Assembly: GCF_000374585.1 (NCBI RefSeq)
Contig: NZ_KB894649.1
Span: forward strand, 150,474 to 214,473
Source: Phocaeicola barnesiae DSM 18169 = JCM 13652
GTDB taxonomy: Bacteria > Bacteroidota > Bacteroidia > Bacteroidales > Bacteroidaceae
Direction of reading: 5' to 3'
DNA length: 64,000 nt
Part shown: one piece after another, positions 56,437 through 64,000 of the stretch
Position numbering within the stretch: the first letter of the stretch is position 1
How the letters are laid out: every line of letters starts with the position of its first letter
The notes under the pieces: generated by a model
The model's database searches: none
Told to the model about the DNA's origin: nothing
What the model saw: only the letters and a program-made list of their open reading frames with translations
Made by a program: the position numbers and the translations under genes

Positions 56437-58242
56437 TTAATTCTTAAAAGGTTTATACTCTTTTCCTCCGCCTTCGTAACCGGCATTCTTGAAGAATTCC
56501 ACAAAGGTCAGACGCATCGGGTGAACCATCGCTCCCAGCACATTCATGAAGATATTGATGGAATGTCCGATAAGGAATATCAATACCATCACAATCGGAC
56601 CGGCGATGATGTTATCCGGACTCATTCCCACAGCCAGACTGTTGAACACACTGGCCAGAATACCTCCAGACAAGCCTAAAGCGAACAGACGGACGTAAGA
56701 AAGGATATCACCCAACAGACCGGTAGCCATGTTGTAAGTATCCCACAATCCCAGGCCGAAATTGACAAAGACATTCTTGTCCGGGCTGTTGTACAGATAA
56801 GCCATCAGTGCACCAATGGCCAGGAAAACCAGGTGTACAGTACCTCCCATCGGCAGAACAGATGGAGCAGCGAATGCCAAGGCAGTACTTACCAGAATAA
56901 TCAGCCAGCCCACCGTAGCTACCGCATACTTGAAACCGAACTGGATTGTCTGATTGACGGCCTTCAGAATCATACCAAAGATAATCTGTACACCACCTAG
57001 AATCAACGAGAGGTTGAACATCTGCTGGTTATCCAGATAAACAGCATCCTTCAGGCGCTGGAAGAAAGGTATGTGGATATCATAGAGATTGAAACCGAAA
57101 CAGGTTCCAGTCAGCAGACCGCATACCATCGTCGATAAGCCCAGGATCTGTACCAAGGTAAGGATGGACTTCATGGACGGTTCAATCTTCTTTGCTACCA
57201 TCCGATATACGGCTACAGCAAGCACCATGAACAGACCATATCCGGAATCCCCCAGACACAAGCCGAAGAACAGCATGAAGAAAGGAGCAAAGAACGGAGT
57301 CAAATCCAATTCATTGTACTTCGGAAGCATATACAGACGCATAATCGGTTCAAACAAACGGAAGAAGCCTTTGTTATCCAAACAGATTGGCACATCGTCT
57401 TCCGGTGTCGGATCGCTCACTTCATAATAAGCTTCCTGGGCTGACAAGAACTGCTGGATTTCATCGATTGCCTTTACCGGTGCCCAACCTTCCAGCAACA
57501 TCAGTTTGTTGTCGGCCACGGCATCCGAACTCAACACGACTTTAGAGAACTCTATCCGGGTCTGCACATCATGCTGTGCAGCCTGTAAATCCGGCAAAGC
57601 CGTTGCTGCCAACTGTTTCAGCTGCTCTTGCAATGCCTCCTGTTGGCGCAACATCTCTTGTCGACGATTTTTCAGCGCACTCAACGAACCGGCAGGCAAC
57701 TTGACAGCCTCCACTTCCAGTTCCACCTCTTCACCTACCGGAGTAACCGTTACAAAAAACAGTTTCGATCCTTCCCGATTGATAAGAGTAGCATGATACA
57801 GGTCTATCCATTCCTCGGAGAACTGTTTTTCCGAGCACTGATAAAAATCAATGCGGTAACCGGCATCACGCAAGCGGTCGACAGACTCCGGAGCGAAGTC
57901 TCCCCACGGTTCCATGACAGTAATCTCCTTTTCTACAGCCTGTATACGCTGTGACAACTGCTGGAGTTCTGCCTGCAGACGTTCTATTGTCTCCAAAGCC
58001 TCCACACCTTTCTGGACATTTCCTTCGTGCGGCTGGGCAGGCACCATCAACTGCTGCAGGTATTTTCCGGCAGCCGAATAGCGGCCGGTCAGACGGATGG
58101 CTTCCTGAAGTTCTGCATTTTCGGCGGTTCCCTGTGCACGTGTGGTCACATGAACCAATCCCAGATCACGCAGGCTGGTCAGGAAAGTCTCATACTCTTT
58201 GTGGTAGACCAGGAAAGTCAGTTTTTTCATTTTCGCAATCAT
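56437..58242 (-). CDS. V-type ATPase subunit I (a-subunit/stator)
   Basis: 601 residues. The N-terminal cytoplasmic half (~1-320) has coiled-coil arms (LQAELQQLSQRIQAVEKEI). The C-terminal half has seven or so TM helices: FAPFFMLFFGLCLGDSGYGL, LLGDILSYVRLFALGLSGGI (with the conserved Arg facing the ring) and IFLIGHSINIFMNVLGAMVH. It forms the ion half-channels. It overlaps subunit D by 4 bp. Confidence 0.95.
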   Translation of the reverse strand: MIAKMKKLTFLVYHKEYETFLTSLRDLGLVHVTTRAQGTAENAELQEAIRLTGRYSAAGKYLQQLMVPAQPHEGNVQKGVEALETIERLQAELQQLSQRIQAVEKEITVMEPWGDFAPESVDRLRDAGYRIDFYQCSEKQFSEEWIDLYHATLINREGSKLFFVTVTPVGEEVELEVEAVKLPAGSLSALKNRRQEMLRQQEALQEQLKQLAATALPDLQAAQHDVQTRIEFSKVVLSSDAVADNKLMLLEGWAPVKAIDEIQQFLSAQEAYYEVSDPTPEDDVPICLDNKGFFRLFEPIMRLYMLPKYNELDLTPFFAPFFMLFFGLCLGDSGYGLFMVLAVAVYRMVAKKIEPSMKSILTLVQILGLSTMVCGLLTGTCFGFNLYDIHIPFFQRLKDAVYLDNQQMFNLSLILGGVQIIFGMILKAVNQTIQFGFKYAVATVGWLIILVSTALAFAAPSVLPMGGTVHLVFLAIGALMAYLYNSPDKNVFVNFGLGLWDTYNMATGLLGDILSYVRLFALGLSGGILASVFNSLAVGMSPDNIIAGPIVMVLIFLIGHSINIFMNVLGAMVHPMRLTFVEFFKNAGYEGGGKEYKPFKN

Positions 58243-58844
58243 ACCTCAGCCTCCTTTCTCTTCTCCTGGATAGACTTCAGAATCTTCTGTGAAGACTTCG
58301 ACAGGTTCTCTTCGTCTTCCATGAAACGTTTAATCTTTCTCAAAGCATCCTGATAACCGGGAATCTGTACCTTCTCGAAAAGATTCACCTTCTGAGTCGT
58401 TTTCTTGCGGGCATGTTCCAACAATCCCAATTTGGCGAGCGTAAACTCCCGTTCGATAGCGGTCTCTGCCAGCTTCTTCAGAATATGGATACCATCGGCA
58501 TACCATTTCGGACTGCAGAAAACGCTGTAAGGACGGATTTCAAAGTCCACGGTCTCCAACAAAGGGACCCGGACTCCGGCTATCTTACGGACGCCCAAAT
58601 GAACATCCTTCACCCGGATGAGTGAAGCGTCGAATTCATTCCAGAGTGCGAACATGGCCTCATACGCCTGAATCTGTTTCTCCAGACGCTCCTCCAGTTC
58701 AGCAGCCTCGGTCTTACACCGCTTCACCTCCAGACGAAGCGCGCTTTCCTTGTTCTTGATGATAGGAAGCGTACGCACGCGAATCTTGAGTTGCTTTTCA
58801 AGCTGCTGCAACGAAGTTTTATTATATTGAAATTTTATAGCCAT
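58239..58844 (-). CDS. V-type ATPase subunit D (central shaft)
   Basis: 201 residues, almost all helical: IKFQYNKTSLQQLEKQLKIR and a central LFEKVQIPGYQDALRKIKRF. Two long helices would form the rotor shaft inside the A3B3 head. It overlaps subunit I (4 bp) and follows subunit B by 18 bp. Confidence 0.93.
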   Translation of the reverse strand: MAIKFQYNKTSLQQLEKQLKIRVRTLPIIKNKESALRLEVKRCKTEAAELEERLEKQIQAYEAMFALWNEFDASLIRVKDVHLGVRKIAGVRVPLLETVDFEIRPYSVFCSPKWYADGIHILKKLAETAIEREFTLAKLGLLEHARKKTTQKVNLFEKVQIPGYQDALRKIKRFMEDEENLSKSSQKILKSIQEKRKEAEV

Positions 58845-58862
58845 CGCATTAATGATAAAATA

Positions 58863-60182
58863 TTACTTCTTCCAGTACTGGTCTACGAACTCTTTCTTGA
58901 TGTTTACCTCTTCCGGCTTGAAATACTTGCTGAACAAGCCCCAGGTCACATCAAGCATCTCAGTCGTATTCAGATTGACATCGATAGCCAGCAACTGGTT
59001 AGCATAATCCTTGGCAAAAGCCAAAGCACGTTCGTCATAATTCGTCAGGTCGAAACCGTTTTCCATCTTGGTCTTCGCATTCGCCGCATCGGCATACAGA
59101 CGTACAGCCGCATTCATAACCTGCGGATGATCCTTACGGGTCTTCTTACCGCTTACCAGCTGTTTCAGACGTGACAATGAACGGAACGGATCGACAATGA
59201 CCTTACCGATATCGCTGTCTCGACGCAGGAACAACTGACCTTCGGTAATGTAACCTGTGTTATCCGGTACAGCGTGAGTAATATCTCCACCAGACAATGT
59301 AGTCACGGCAATGATGGTAATGGAACCGCCTGAAGGGAACTGCACAGCCTTTTCGTAGATTTTCGCCAAATCGGAATACAAAGAACCCGGCATGGAGTCC
59401 TTCGACGGAATCTGATCCATACGGTTTGACACGATGGCCAAGGCATCGGCATAAGAAGTCATATCGGTCAGCAAGACCAACACCTTCTCGTTATGCTCCA
59501 CAGCGAAATATTCTGCGGCAGTCAATGCCATATCCGGAATCAACAGACGTTCTACCGGCGGATTTTCCGTTGTATTGACAAAACTGATGATACGGTCCAA
59601 TGCACCGGCATTCGAGAACACGTTCTTGAAGTACAGGTAGTCGTCGTTCGTCATACCCATACCACCCAAGATGATCTTATCGGTCTCTGCACGCAAGGCT
59701 ACGTTAGCCATTACCTGGTTGAAAGGCTGGTCCGGGTCGGCAAAGAACGGAATCTTCTGACCGGATACCAGTGTATTATTCAAGTCGATACCCGCGATAC
59801 CGGTAGCAATCAGTTCGGACGGCTGTTTACGACGGACCGGATTTACAGACGGACCACCGATTTCGACTTCCGTTCCTTCGATTTCCGGTCCCCCGTCAAT
59901 CGGTTCACCGAAAGCGTTGAAGAAACGTCCGGCCAACTGTTCACTGACCTTCAATGTAGGTGACTTGCCCAAGAATGTCACTTCCGCATTGGTAGGAATA
60001 CCTTCTGTACCCTCGAACACCTGAAGTGTCACTTCATCACCGGCAATCTTCACCACCTGGGCAAGTTTGCCGTTTACCATAGCCAGTTCATCATAACCTA
60101 CCCCGGTCGCTTTCAACGAACAGGTAGCCTTTGTAATCTGGCTGATTTTTGTATATATCTTTTGAAATGCTTTTGTTGCCAT
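58863..60182 (-). CDS. V-type ATPase subunit B
   Basis: 439 residues. Non-catalytic nucleotide-binding subunit: GRFFNAFGEPIDGGPEIEGT, LVSGQKIPFFADPDQPFNQV in place of a true P-loop, DMTSYADALAIVSNRMDQIP and GSLYSDLAKIYEKA. It forms the hexameric head with subunit A. It is 32 bp after subunit A. Confidence 0.96.
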   Translation of the reverse strand: MATKAFQKIYTKISQITKATCSLKATGVGYDELAMVNGKLAQVVKIAGDEVTLQVFEGTEGIPTNAEVTFLGKSPTLKVSEQLAGRFFNAFGEPIDGGPEIEGTEVEIGGPSVNPVRRKQPSELIATGIAGIDLNNTLVSGQKIPFFADPDQPFNQVMANVALRAETDKIILGGMGMTNDDYLYFKNVFSNAGALDRIISFVNTTENPPVERLLIPDMALTAAEYFAVEHNEKVLVLLTDMTSYADALAIVSNRMDQIPSKDSMPGSLYSDLAKIYEKAVQFPSGGSITIIAVTTLSGGDITHAVPDNTGYITEGQLFLRRDSDIGKVIVDPFRSLSRLKQLVSGKKTRKDHPQVMNAAVRLYADAANAKTKMENGFDLTNYDERALAFAKDYANQLLAIDVNLNTTEMLDVTWGLFSKYFKPEEVNIKKEFVDQYWKK

Positions 60183-60214
60183 TATCGTACTGTGTATAGT
60201 TTAAACAAATCCGA

Positions 60215-61972
60215 TTATTTCACACTCCGTTCGGCAACCAGATCTTTCAGTTGTTTCTGGAACTCGACATACTGTTCCGATCTGAACTTCGAATAGTTCA
60301 TCTGCTTGCAGATATTGATCATCTTCTTGAAATAATCCATAACCTCAACAAAGTTATCGAATTCGAAGTCGGTATGACAGATATCGATAATCTGGTTTAC
60401 AATCTCTTCCTGACGTTCCATCGGAGTCACTGAATCAACTTCATCAAAGGCATCCTGCTGCAGGATAACGAAGTCAATCAATTCAGATTTCCAGAAAATG
60501 ACATGATATTCCACCGGTACACCGTCATCACCCAAAATGTTGATCTGCTCGGCGATTTCCTTACCTCTCAATAGACGGGTCTTCAATTCGTTTACCTTTC
60601 CAATCCATTCATTGTTGATACGTTCTGTAATGTATTCTTCAAATTCCGGATATTCCAGGTATTTGGAATAGGAATCAATCGGGTTCACAGCCGGATAACG
60701 TTTACGGTCTGCACGTTCCTGCTCCAATGCATAGAAGCAACGGGCTACTTTCTTTGTGTTTTCTGTGACAGGCTCCTTCAAGTTACCACCCGCCGGCGAT
60801 ACAGTTCCGATAAAGGTAATGGAACCGGTATGGCCATTATACAGCTGCACATACCCTGCACGGCCATAGAAGTTGGAAATAATGGCAGAAATATCCATCG
60901 GGAAAGCATCCGGACCCGGAAGTTCCTCCATACGGTTGGACATTTCACGCAAAGCCTGTGCCCAGCGGGAAGTGGAGTCGGCCATCAGCAACACCTTCAA
61001 CCCCATGGCACGATAATATTCCGCCATAGTCATAGCGGTGTATACAGATGCTTCACGAGCTGCAACCGGCATGTTTGAAGTATTGGCGACAATGATGGTA
61101 CGTTCCATCAACTTACGTCCGGTATGCGGGTCAATCAGTTCCGGGAATTCGGTAAAGATTTCCACAACCTCGTTGGCACGCTCACCACAGGCAGCAATGA
61201 TTACAATGTCCGCTTCAGCCTGTTTGGAGATAGCATGCTGCAACACAGTCTTACCCGTACCGAACGGTCCCGGGATAAATCCGGTACCACCTTCTACAAT
61301 CGGATTGACTGTATCGATGACACGTACACCGGTTTCCAGCAATTTATAGGGACGGGGTTTCTCCAGATAGTTGGTCATCGCCTTCTTTACCGGCCATTTC
61401 TGAATCATATTCACCGGAATCTCTGCCCCATCTTTTCCTGTCAGGACAACGACAGTATCTTCGATGGTATATTCTCCTTCTCCAACGATGGACTTCACAC
61501 GATAAGTGCCCGTCAACTGGAAAGGTACCATAATCTTCAGTAACTGGTGATTCTCTTCCACTTCACCCAACCACGCAGACGGTCCCACTTCATCGCCGGC
61601 TTTCACCAACGGTTTGAAGAGCCATTTACGCTCCTTATCCAACGGATAGGTATATTGTCCTCTTTTCAGGAAGACACCTTCCATCTTGTCCAGGTCATTC
61701 TGCAAACCATCATAGTTCTTCGAAAGCATACCCGGACCCAATGTTACTTCCAGCATGTGGCCCGTAAACTCAGCCTCGGCACCGACCTTCAGTCCACGTG
61801 TACTTTCAAACACCTGAACATATACATTCTGGCCGACAACCTTGATTACCTCAGCCATCAAACGGTCGCCTCCGGTCTTGATGTAGCATATTTCATTCTG
61901 TGCTACCGGACCATCAACAGTCAGTGTAACCATATTGGCGATTACACCTGAAACAGTTCCTTTTGTTGCCAT
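60215..61972 (-). CDS. V-type ATPase subunit A (catalytic)
   Basis: 585 residues with the V/A-type insertion. The P-loop is GPFGTGKTVLQHAISKQAEA (~237-256). VIIAACGERANEVVEIFTEF carries the catalytic Glu, and LLMADSTSRWAQALREMSNR the sensor region. It hydrolyses or makes ATP coupled to ion movement through I/K. It is 15 bp after the DUF2764 gene. Confidence 0.97.
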   Translation of the reverse strand: MATKGTVSGVIANMVTLTVDGPVAQNEICYIKTGGDRLMAEVIKVVGQNVYVQVFESTRGLKVGAEAEFTGHMLEVTLGPGMLSKNYDGLQNDLDKMEGVFLKRGQYTYPLDKERKWLFKPLVKAGDEVGPSAWLGEVEENHQLLKIMVPFQLTGTYRVKSIVGEGEYTIEDTVVVLTGKDGAEIPVNMIQKWPVKKAMTNYLEKPRPYKLLETGVRVIDTVNPIVEGGTGFIPGPFGTGKTVLQHAISKQAEADIVIIAACGERANEVVEIFTEFPELIDPHTGRKLMERTIIVANTSNMPVAAREASVYTAMTMAEYYRAMGLKVLLMADSTSRWAQALREMSNRMEELPGPDAFPMDISAIISNFYGRAGYVQLYNGHTGSITFIGTVSPAGGNLKEPVTENTKKVARCFYALEQERADRKRYPAVNPIDSYSKYLEYPEFEEYITERINNEWIGKVNELKTRLLRGKEIAEQINILGDDGVPVEYHVIFWKSELIDFVILQQDAFDEVDSVTPMERQEEIVNQIIDICHTDFEFDNFVEVMDYFKKMINICKQMNYSKFRSEQYVEFQKQLKDLVAERSVK

Positions 61973-61987
61973 TCTATTCTTGTTTTT

Positions 61988-62827
61988 CTATTTTCTAAAT
62001 TCTTCAGGAATCTGAACTTCATTCTTCAAGTTCTGAATCAGTTCACGGAATAGTTCATTACCCTTTTCTTTATCCAATGCAATCCAACGCTCAATCATTT
62101 CCAGTTGCAGAAGGAAGACAAACAGACGTTCGATGGTGAAATAATGGAAGAATGATTCATCCTCCAACCATTTCCACTTCAACAAATCCACCTTCTTTTC
62201 ACGTTCCACCAATTCTTCCACTTCCGCCACCCGTTGGATGCTGTCAAAATAATCCAGCATTTCGTTCAAGCCGAAGTCACGGGCGTTCGATGTCCGCAAC
62301 TGCTCGCACACCTCTGTATCGCCTACCACTACATTGTCGACATCCAACTTGTATTTACGGGCCGACAACGCTGCCAGAATATTGTTGAGATTCAATGAGA
62401 ACTCAAACCATCCCGACACAAAGCGATTGCTGCACTGCATCGCATAAGCATAATATGCAGCCGCCAACAAATCCTGTGCACTGTACAGTTCATCAGGGGA
62501 CAAAGTAAAATAGCGGGAAATGAAATCGTAGAGATAAGTAGGGAATCTGCTGTCGGGAGTATCACCTTCCCGAACCGCGTCGATGAGCTGCAGCAACTCC
62601 TCGGATGAAAAGTTTCCGCGCCCAGAAACCCGTGCATCTTTGTCTTTCAACAACTTCAGCAGGTCTTCATTATCAAACTTCAGATAGAACAGGTCGATAA
62701 TCTGCCTGTCCTTCACCGAAAGTTCAGGATAAAGTTCCGTTTTAAAGCTGTCTACTGTATAGCTCAACTTGCCATCCTCAAGTGATATATCAGGCAAGCC
62801 GGCCACCAGATAATAATAAGTACTCAT
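61988..62827 (-). CDS. DUF2764 protein, V-ATPase-associated (possible C/d-like subunit)
   Basis: 279 residues: MSTYYYLVAGLPDISLEDGK, YDFISRYFTLSPDELYSAQD and SARKYKLDVDNVVVGDTEVC. Largely helical and acidic, no signal peptide. DUF2764 occurs in bacterial V-ATPase operons. Length, helix content and position between E and A suggest the role of subunit C/d, the socket between shaft and ring, for which no other gene is present. That role is inference. Confidence 0.85.
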   Translation of the reverse strand: MSTYYYLVAGLPDISLEDGKLSYTVDSFKTELYPELSVKDRQIIDLFYLKFDNEDLLKLLKDKDARVSGRGNFSSEELLQLIDAVREGDTPDSRFPTYLYDFISRYFTLSPDELYSAQDLLAAAYYAYAMQCSNRFVSGWFEFSLNLNNILAALSARKYKLDVDNVVVGDTEVCEQLRTSNARDFGLNEMLDYFDSIQRVAEVEELVEREKKVDLLKWKWLEDESFFHYFTIERLFVFLLQLEMIERWIALDKEKGNELFRELIQNLKNEVQIPEEFRK

Positions 62828-62836
62828 AACACTACG

Positions 62837-63427
62837 TTAAAACAACATTTTTACTAACTGAGGACGAAGGAATTCCTTGAAATAGTTCTCAAATTCCTCT
62901 TCGCCAAAGTTCACCTTATAAGAGCCATCAGCAGGAGCGATGGAGAACAAAGTCTTGATACCATTCACCTGCTCAATTTTTACACCCTTATCCAATAATG
63001 TTTTAGCGTTTGCAGTAAAGTACTTGGTTAAAGCGTCAGCATCCTGTACGGAAATGACAATCGGTTCATTGGCAGACCACCGGATAGCCAATGCTACAAT
63101 AAACTTGTTCAAATAATCCTTGTTGGCAGTAAAGCCCTTTACAGCTTCTGTAACTGTCTCATTCGTCAGCAGGTTGGTCACTTCTGTCTTCAAGGCATTG
63201 AGTGCTTGTCCGGCAAACAGCTTCAGCTCAGACTGCGTATTTTCTTTCATTTCATCAGCCGATTTCCGAGCCTCGGCAAGAATGGCTTCTGCCTCCTTAC
63301 GAGCCGCTTCAATCATTTGTTGCGCCTCCTTTTGGGCTTCACTGACCAGTCGCTGTGCCTCTGCGTTACCTTTTTCTACACCCTCACGATAAATCTTATC
63401 AGTAAGCTCCTGAATCTTGTTTTCCAT
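62837..63427 (-). CDS. V-type ATPase subunit E (peripheral stalk)
   Basis: 196 residues from the ATG at 63427 (MENKIQELTDKIYREGVEKG). A longer frame back to 63496 is rejected because it would span the promoter box at 63471. The N-terminal half is a long Ala/Glu/Lys coiled coil (AQRLVSEAQKEAQQMIEAAR), the C-terminal half a compact domain ending LRPQLVKMLF. It forms the stator stalk. First gene of E, DUF2764, A, B, D, I, K. Confidence 0.9.
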   Translation of the reverse strand: MENKIQELTDKIYREGVEKGNAEAQRLVSEAQKEAQQMIEAARKEAEAILAEARKSADEMKENTQSELKLFAGQALNALKTEVTNLLTNETVTEAVKGFTANKDYLNKFIVALAIRWSANEPIVISVQDADALTKYFTANAKTLLDKGVKIEQVNGIKTLFSIAPADGSYKVNFGEEEFENYFKEFLRPQLVKMLF

Positions 63428-63470
63428 GATTAAATCTATTAATAAATTTAGTTTTCCTTTTTTAAGGTCC

Positions 63471-63478
63471 TCAAATAT
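63471..63478 (-). promoter_or_regulatory. -7 box of the V-ATPase operon
   Basis: Minus strand TATATTTG matches TAnnTTTG, 43 bp upstream of the subunit E start; an imperfectly spaced TTTG lies at 63493-63496. Confidence 0.6.
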
Positions 63479-63496
63479 ACTAAAACAACCTAACAA

Positions 63497-63843
63497 AACA
63501 ATTCATTTTCCATCAGAAAATTCACAACAACCAACGATTTTTCACATATTATATATTCCATGAGTCTTTTCGATGAAATTCTAACACAAAATACGAAGGA
63601 GGCCATTCAATTTTCCTGAACAACCAATTTTAAAGAAATACATGAACATGTATAGACAGATTTTCTTACAGAAGTGTTTCCGGAAACAGACTTCACGCCT
63701 TCACAAGCCAGGCAGCAGCCTGGTATACAAGGCATTTTCGGTGAAGGGGGATGTTTCACCGTGAAGGATAAATCCCGGCGAGGGAGGATTCACGGCGGAA
63801 GGCCGTGCGGGGCGTCCGGCGGACCGACGGCACGACGGGACAC
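63497..63843. other. Hairpin-rich spacer between rRNA operon and V-ATPase operon
   Basis: The left half is AT-rich. From about 63680 it turns GC-rich and holds several short hairpins, for example CACGGC-N5-GCCGTG (63791-63807), GTCC-GGC-GGAC (63814-63824) and GGTGAA...TTCACC (about 63740-63760). It is just beyond the rrn terminator. No tRNA or ORF with coding character was recognised. Confidence 0.55.
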
Positions 63844-63880
63844 AAAAAAAGCCCCGGACCTCCTTGCGGAATCCGGGGCC
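63844..63880 (-). terminator. Terminator of the rRNA operon
   Basis: Minus strand GCCCCGGA/TCCGGGGC stem (63851-63879) followed by TTTTTTTGTG, directly after the 5S gene. Confidence 0.9.
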
Positions 63881-63882
63881 TC

Positions 63883-63994
<112 letters not shown>

Positions 63995-64000
63995 ACCTTT

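Noticed and set aside
60830..61951. Plus-strand ORFs antisense to V-ATPase subunit A
   Set aside because: Shadows of a conserved catalytic gene, with no domain content.
63428..63496. Longer N-terminus for V-ATPase subunit E
   Set aside because: The extra 23 codons would span the -7 box and predicted transcript start; the coiled coil begins properly at the downstream Met.
63680..63843. tRNA gene next to the rRNA operon
   Set aside because: No cloverleaf or T-loop GGTTCGA-type sequence could be found in this stretch.

Overview
The window looks like chromosomal DNA of a gut Bacteroidales species (Bacteroides/Phocaeicola type). The signs are a SusC/SusD polysaccharide-utilization locus (PUL), NigD-like and PepSY-like envelope proteins, a DUF4270 lipoprotein, a bacterial V-type ATPase with a DUF2764 subunit, and repeated promoters with the Bacteroidetes -7 box TAnnTTTG. 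No prophage, insertion sequence, tRNA or CRISPR array was found. The right edge enters an rRNA operon (5S gene and its terminator, minus strand).

Layout. 1-5.6 kb: tail of a DUF4270 gene, then an alpha-glucan operon (GH133 debranching enzyme, GT4 glycosyltransferase, GH57). 5.9-12.5 kb: housekeeping genes serS, an outer-membrane porin, kdsA, a lipid kinase, miaA and gap. 12.8-15.0 kb: mscL and a secreted PNGase F-type glycoamidase. 15.1-16.45 kb: a decay zone with two aldo/keto reductase relics, an AraC relic and a six-copy 22-bp tandem repeat. 16.5-32.6 kb: a PUL on the minus strand, comprising a secreted two-phosphoesterase/PI-PLC fusion, SusC, SusD, GH92, alkaline phosphatase, a GH63-like enzyme, GH125 and a ROK sugar kinase. 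32.9-34.9 kb: a GNAT-nitrilase fusion and a small orphan. 34.9-41.8 kb: a redox/stress island (CMD-cupin protein, AraC regulator, TonB receptor, two flavodoxins, RibD-like reductase, SDR). 42-51 kb: guaA, a YdeI-like protein, a 25-residue-repeat protein, a MATE exporter, a PepSY-like protein, a two-component system and a NigD-like lipoprotein. 51.3-55.5 kb: glycogen phosphorylase and GT3 glycogen synthase. 55.8-63.5 kb: V-ATPase operon. 63.5-64 kb: hairpin-rich spacer, then 5S rRNA.

How the genes fit together. The most interesting system is the PUL. It pairs alpha-mannosidase families (GH92, GH125) with a GH63-like enzyme, an alkaline phosphatase and a triple fusion whose last domain keeps all five catalytic residues of Bacillus cereus PI-PLC (aligned by eye). 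This set would suit a phosphorylated, inositol-linked mannose glycan such as a GPI-anchor core or a fungal mannosyl-inositol-phosphoceramide. That substrate is inference. The neighbouring PNGase suggests that host or fungal glycoproteins are a wider target. The two alpha-glucan loci serve glycogen storage. The V-ATPase c-ring protein carries the sodium-ligand set of Enterococcus hirae NtpK, so the enzyme is predicted to be Na+-coupled.
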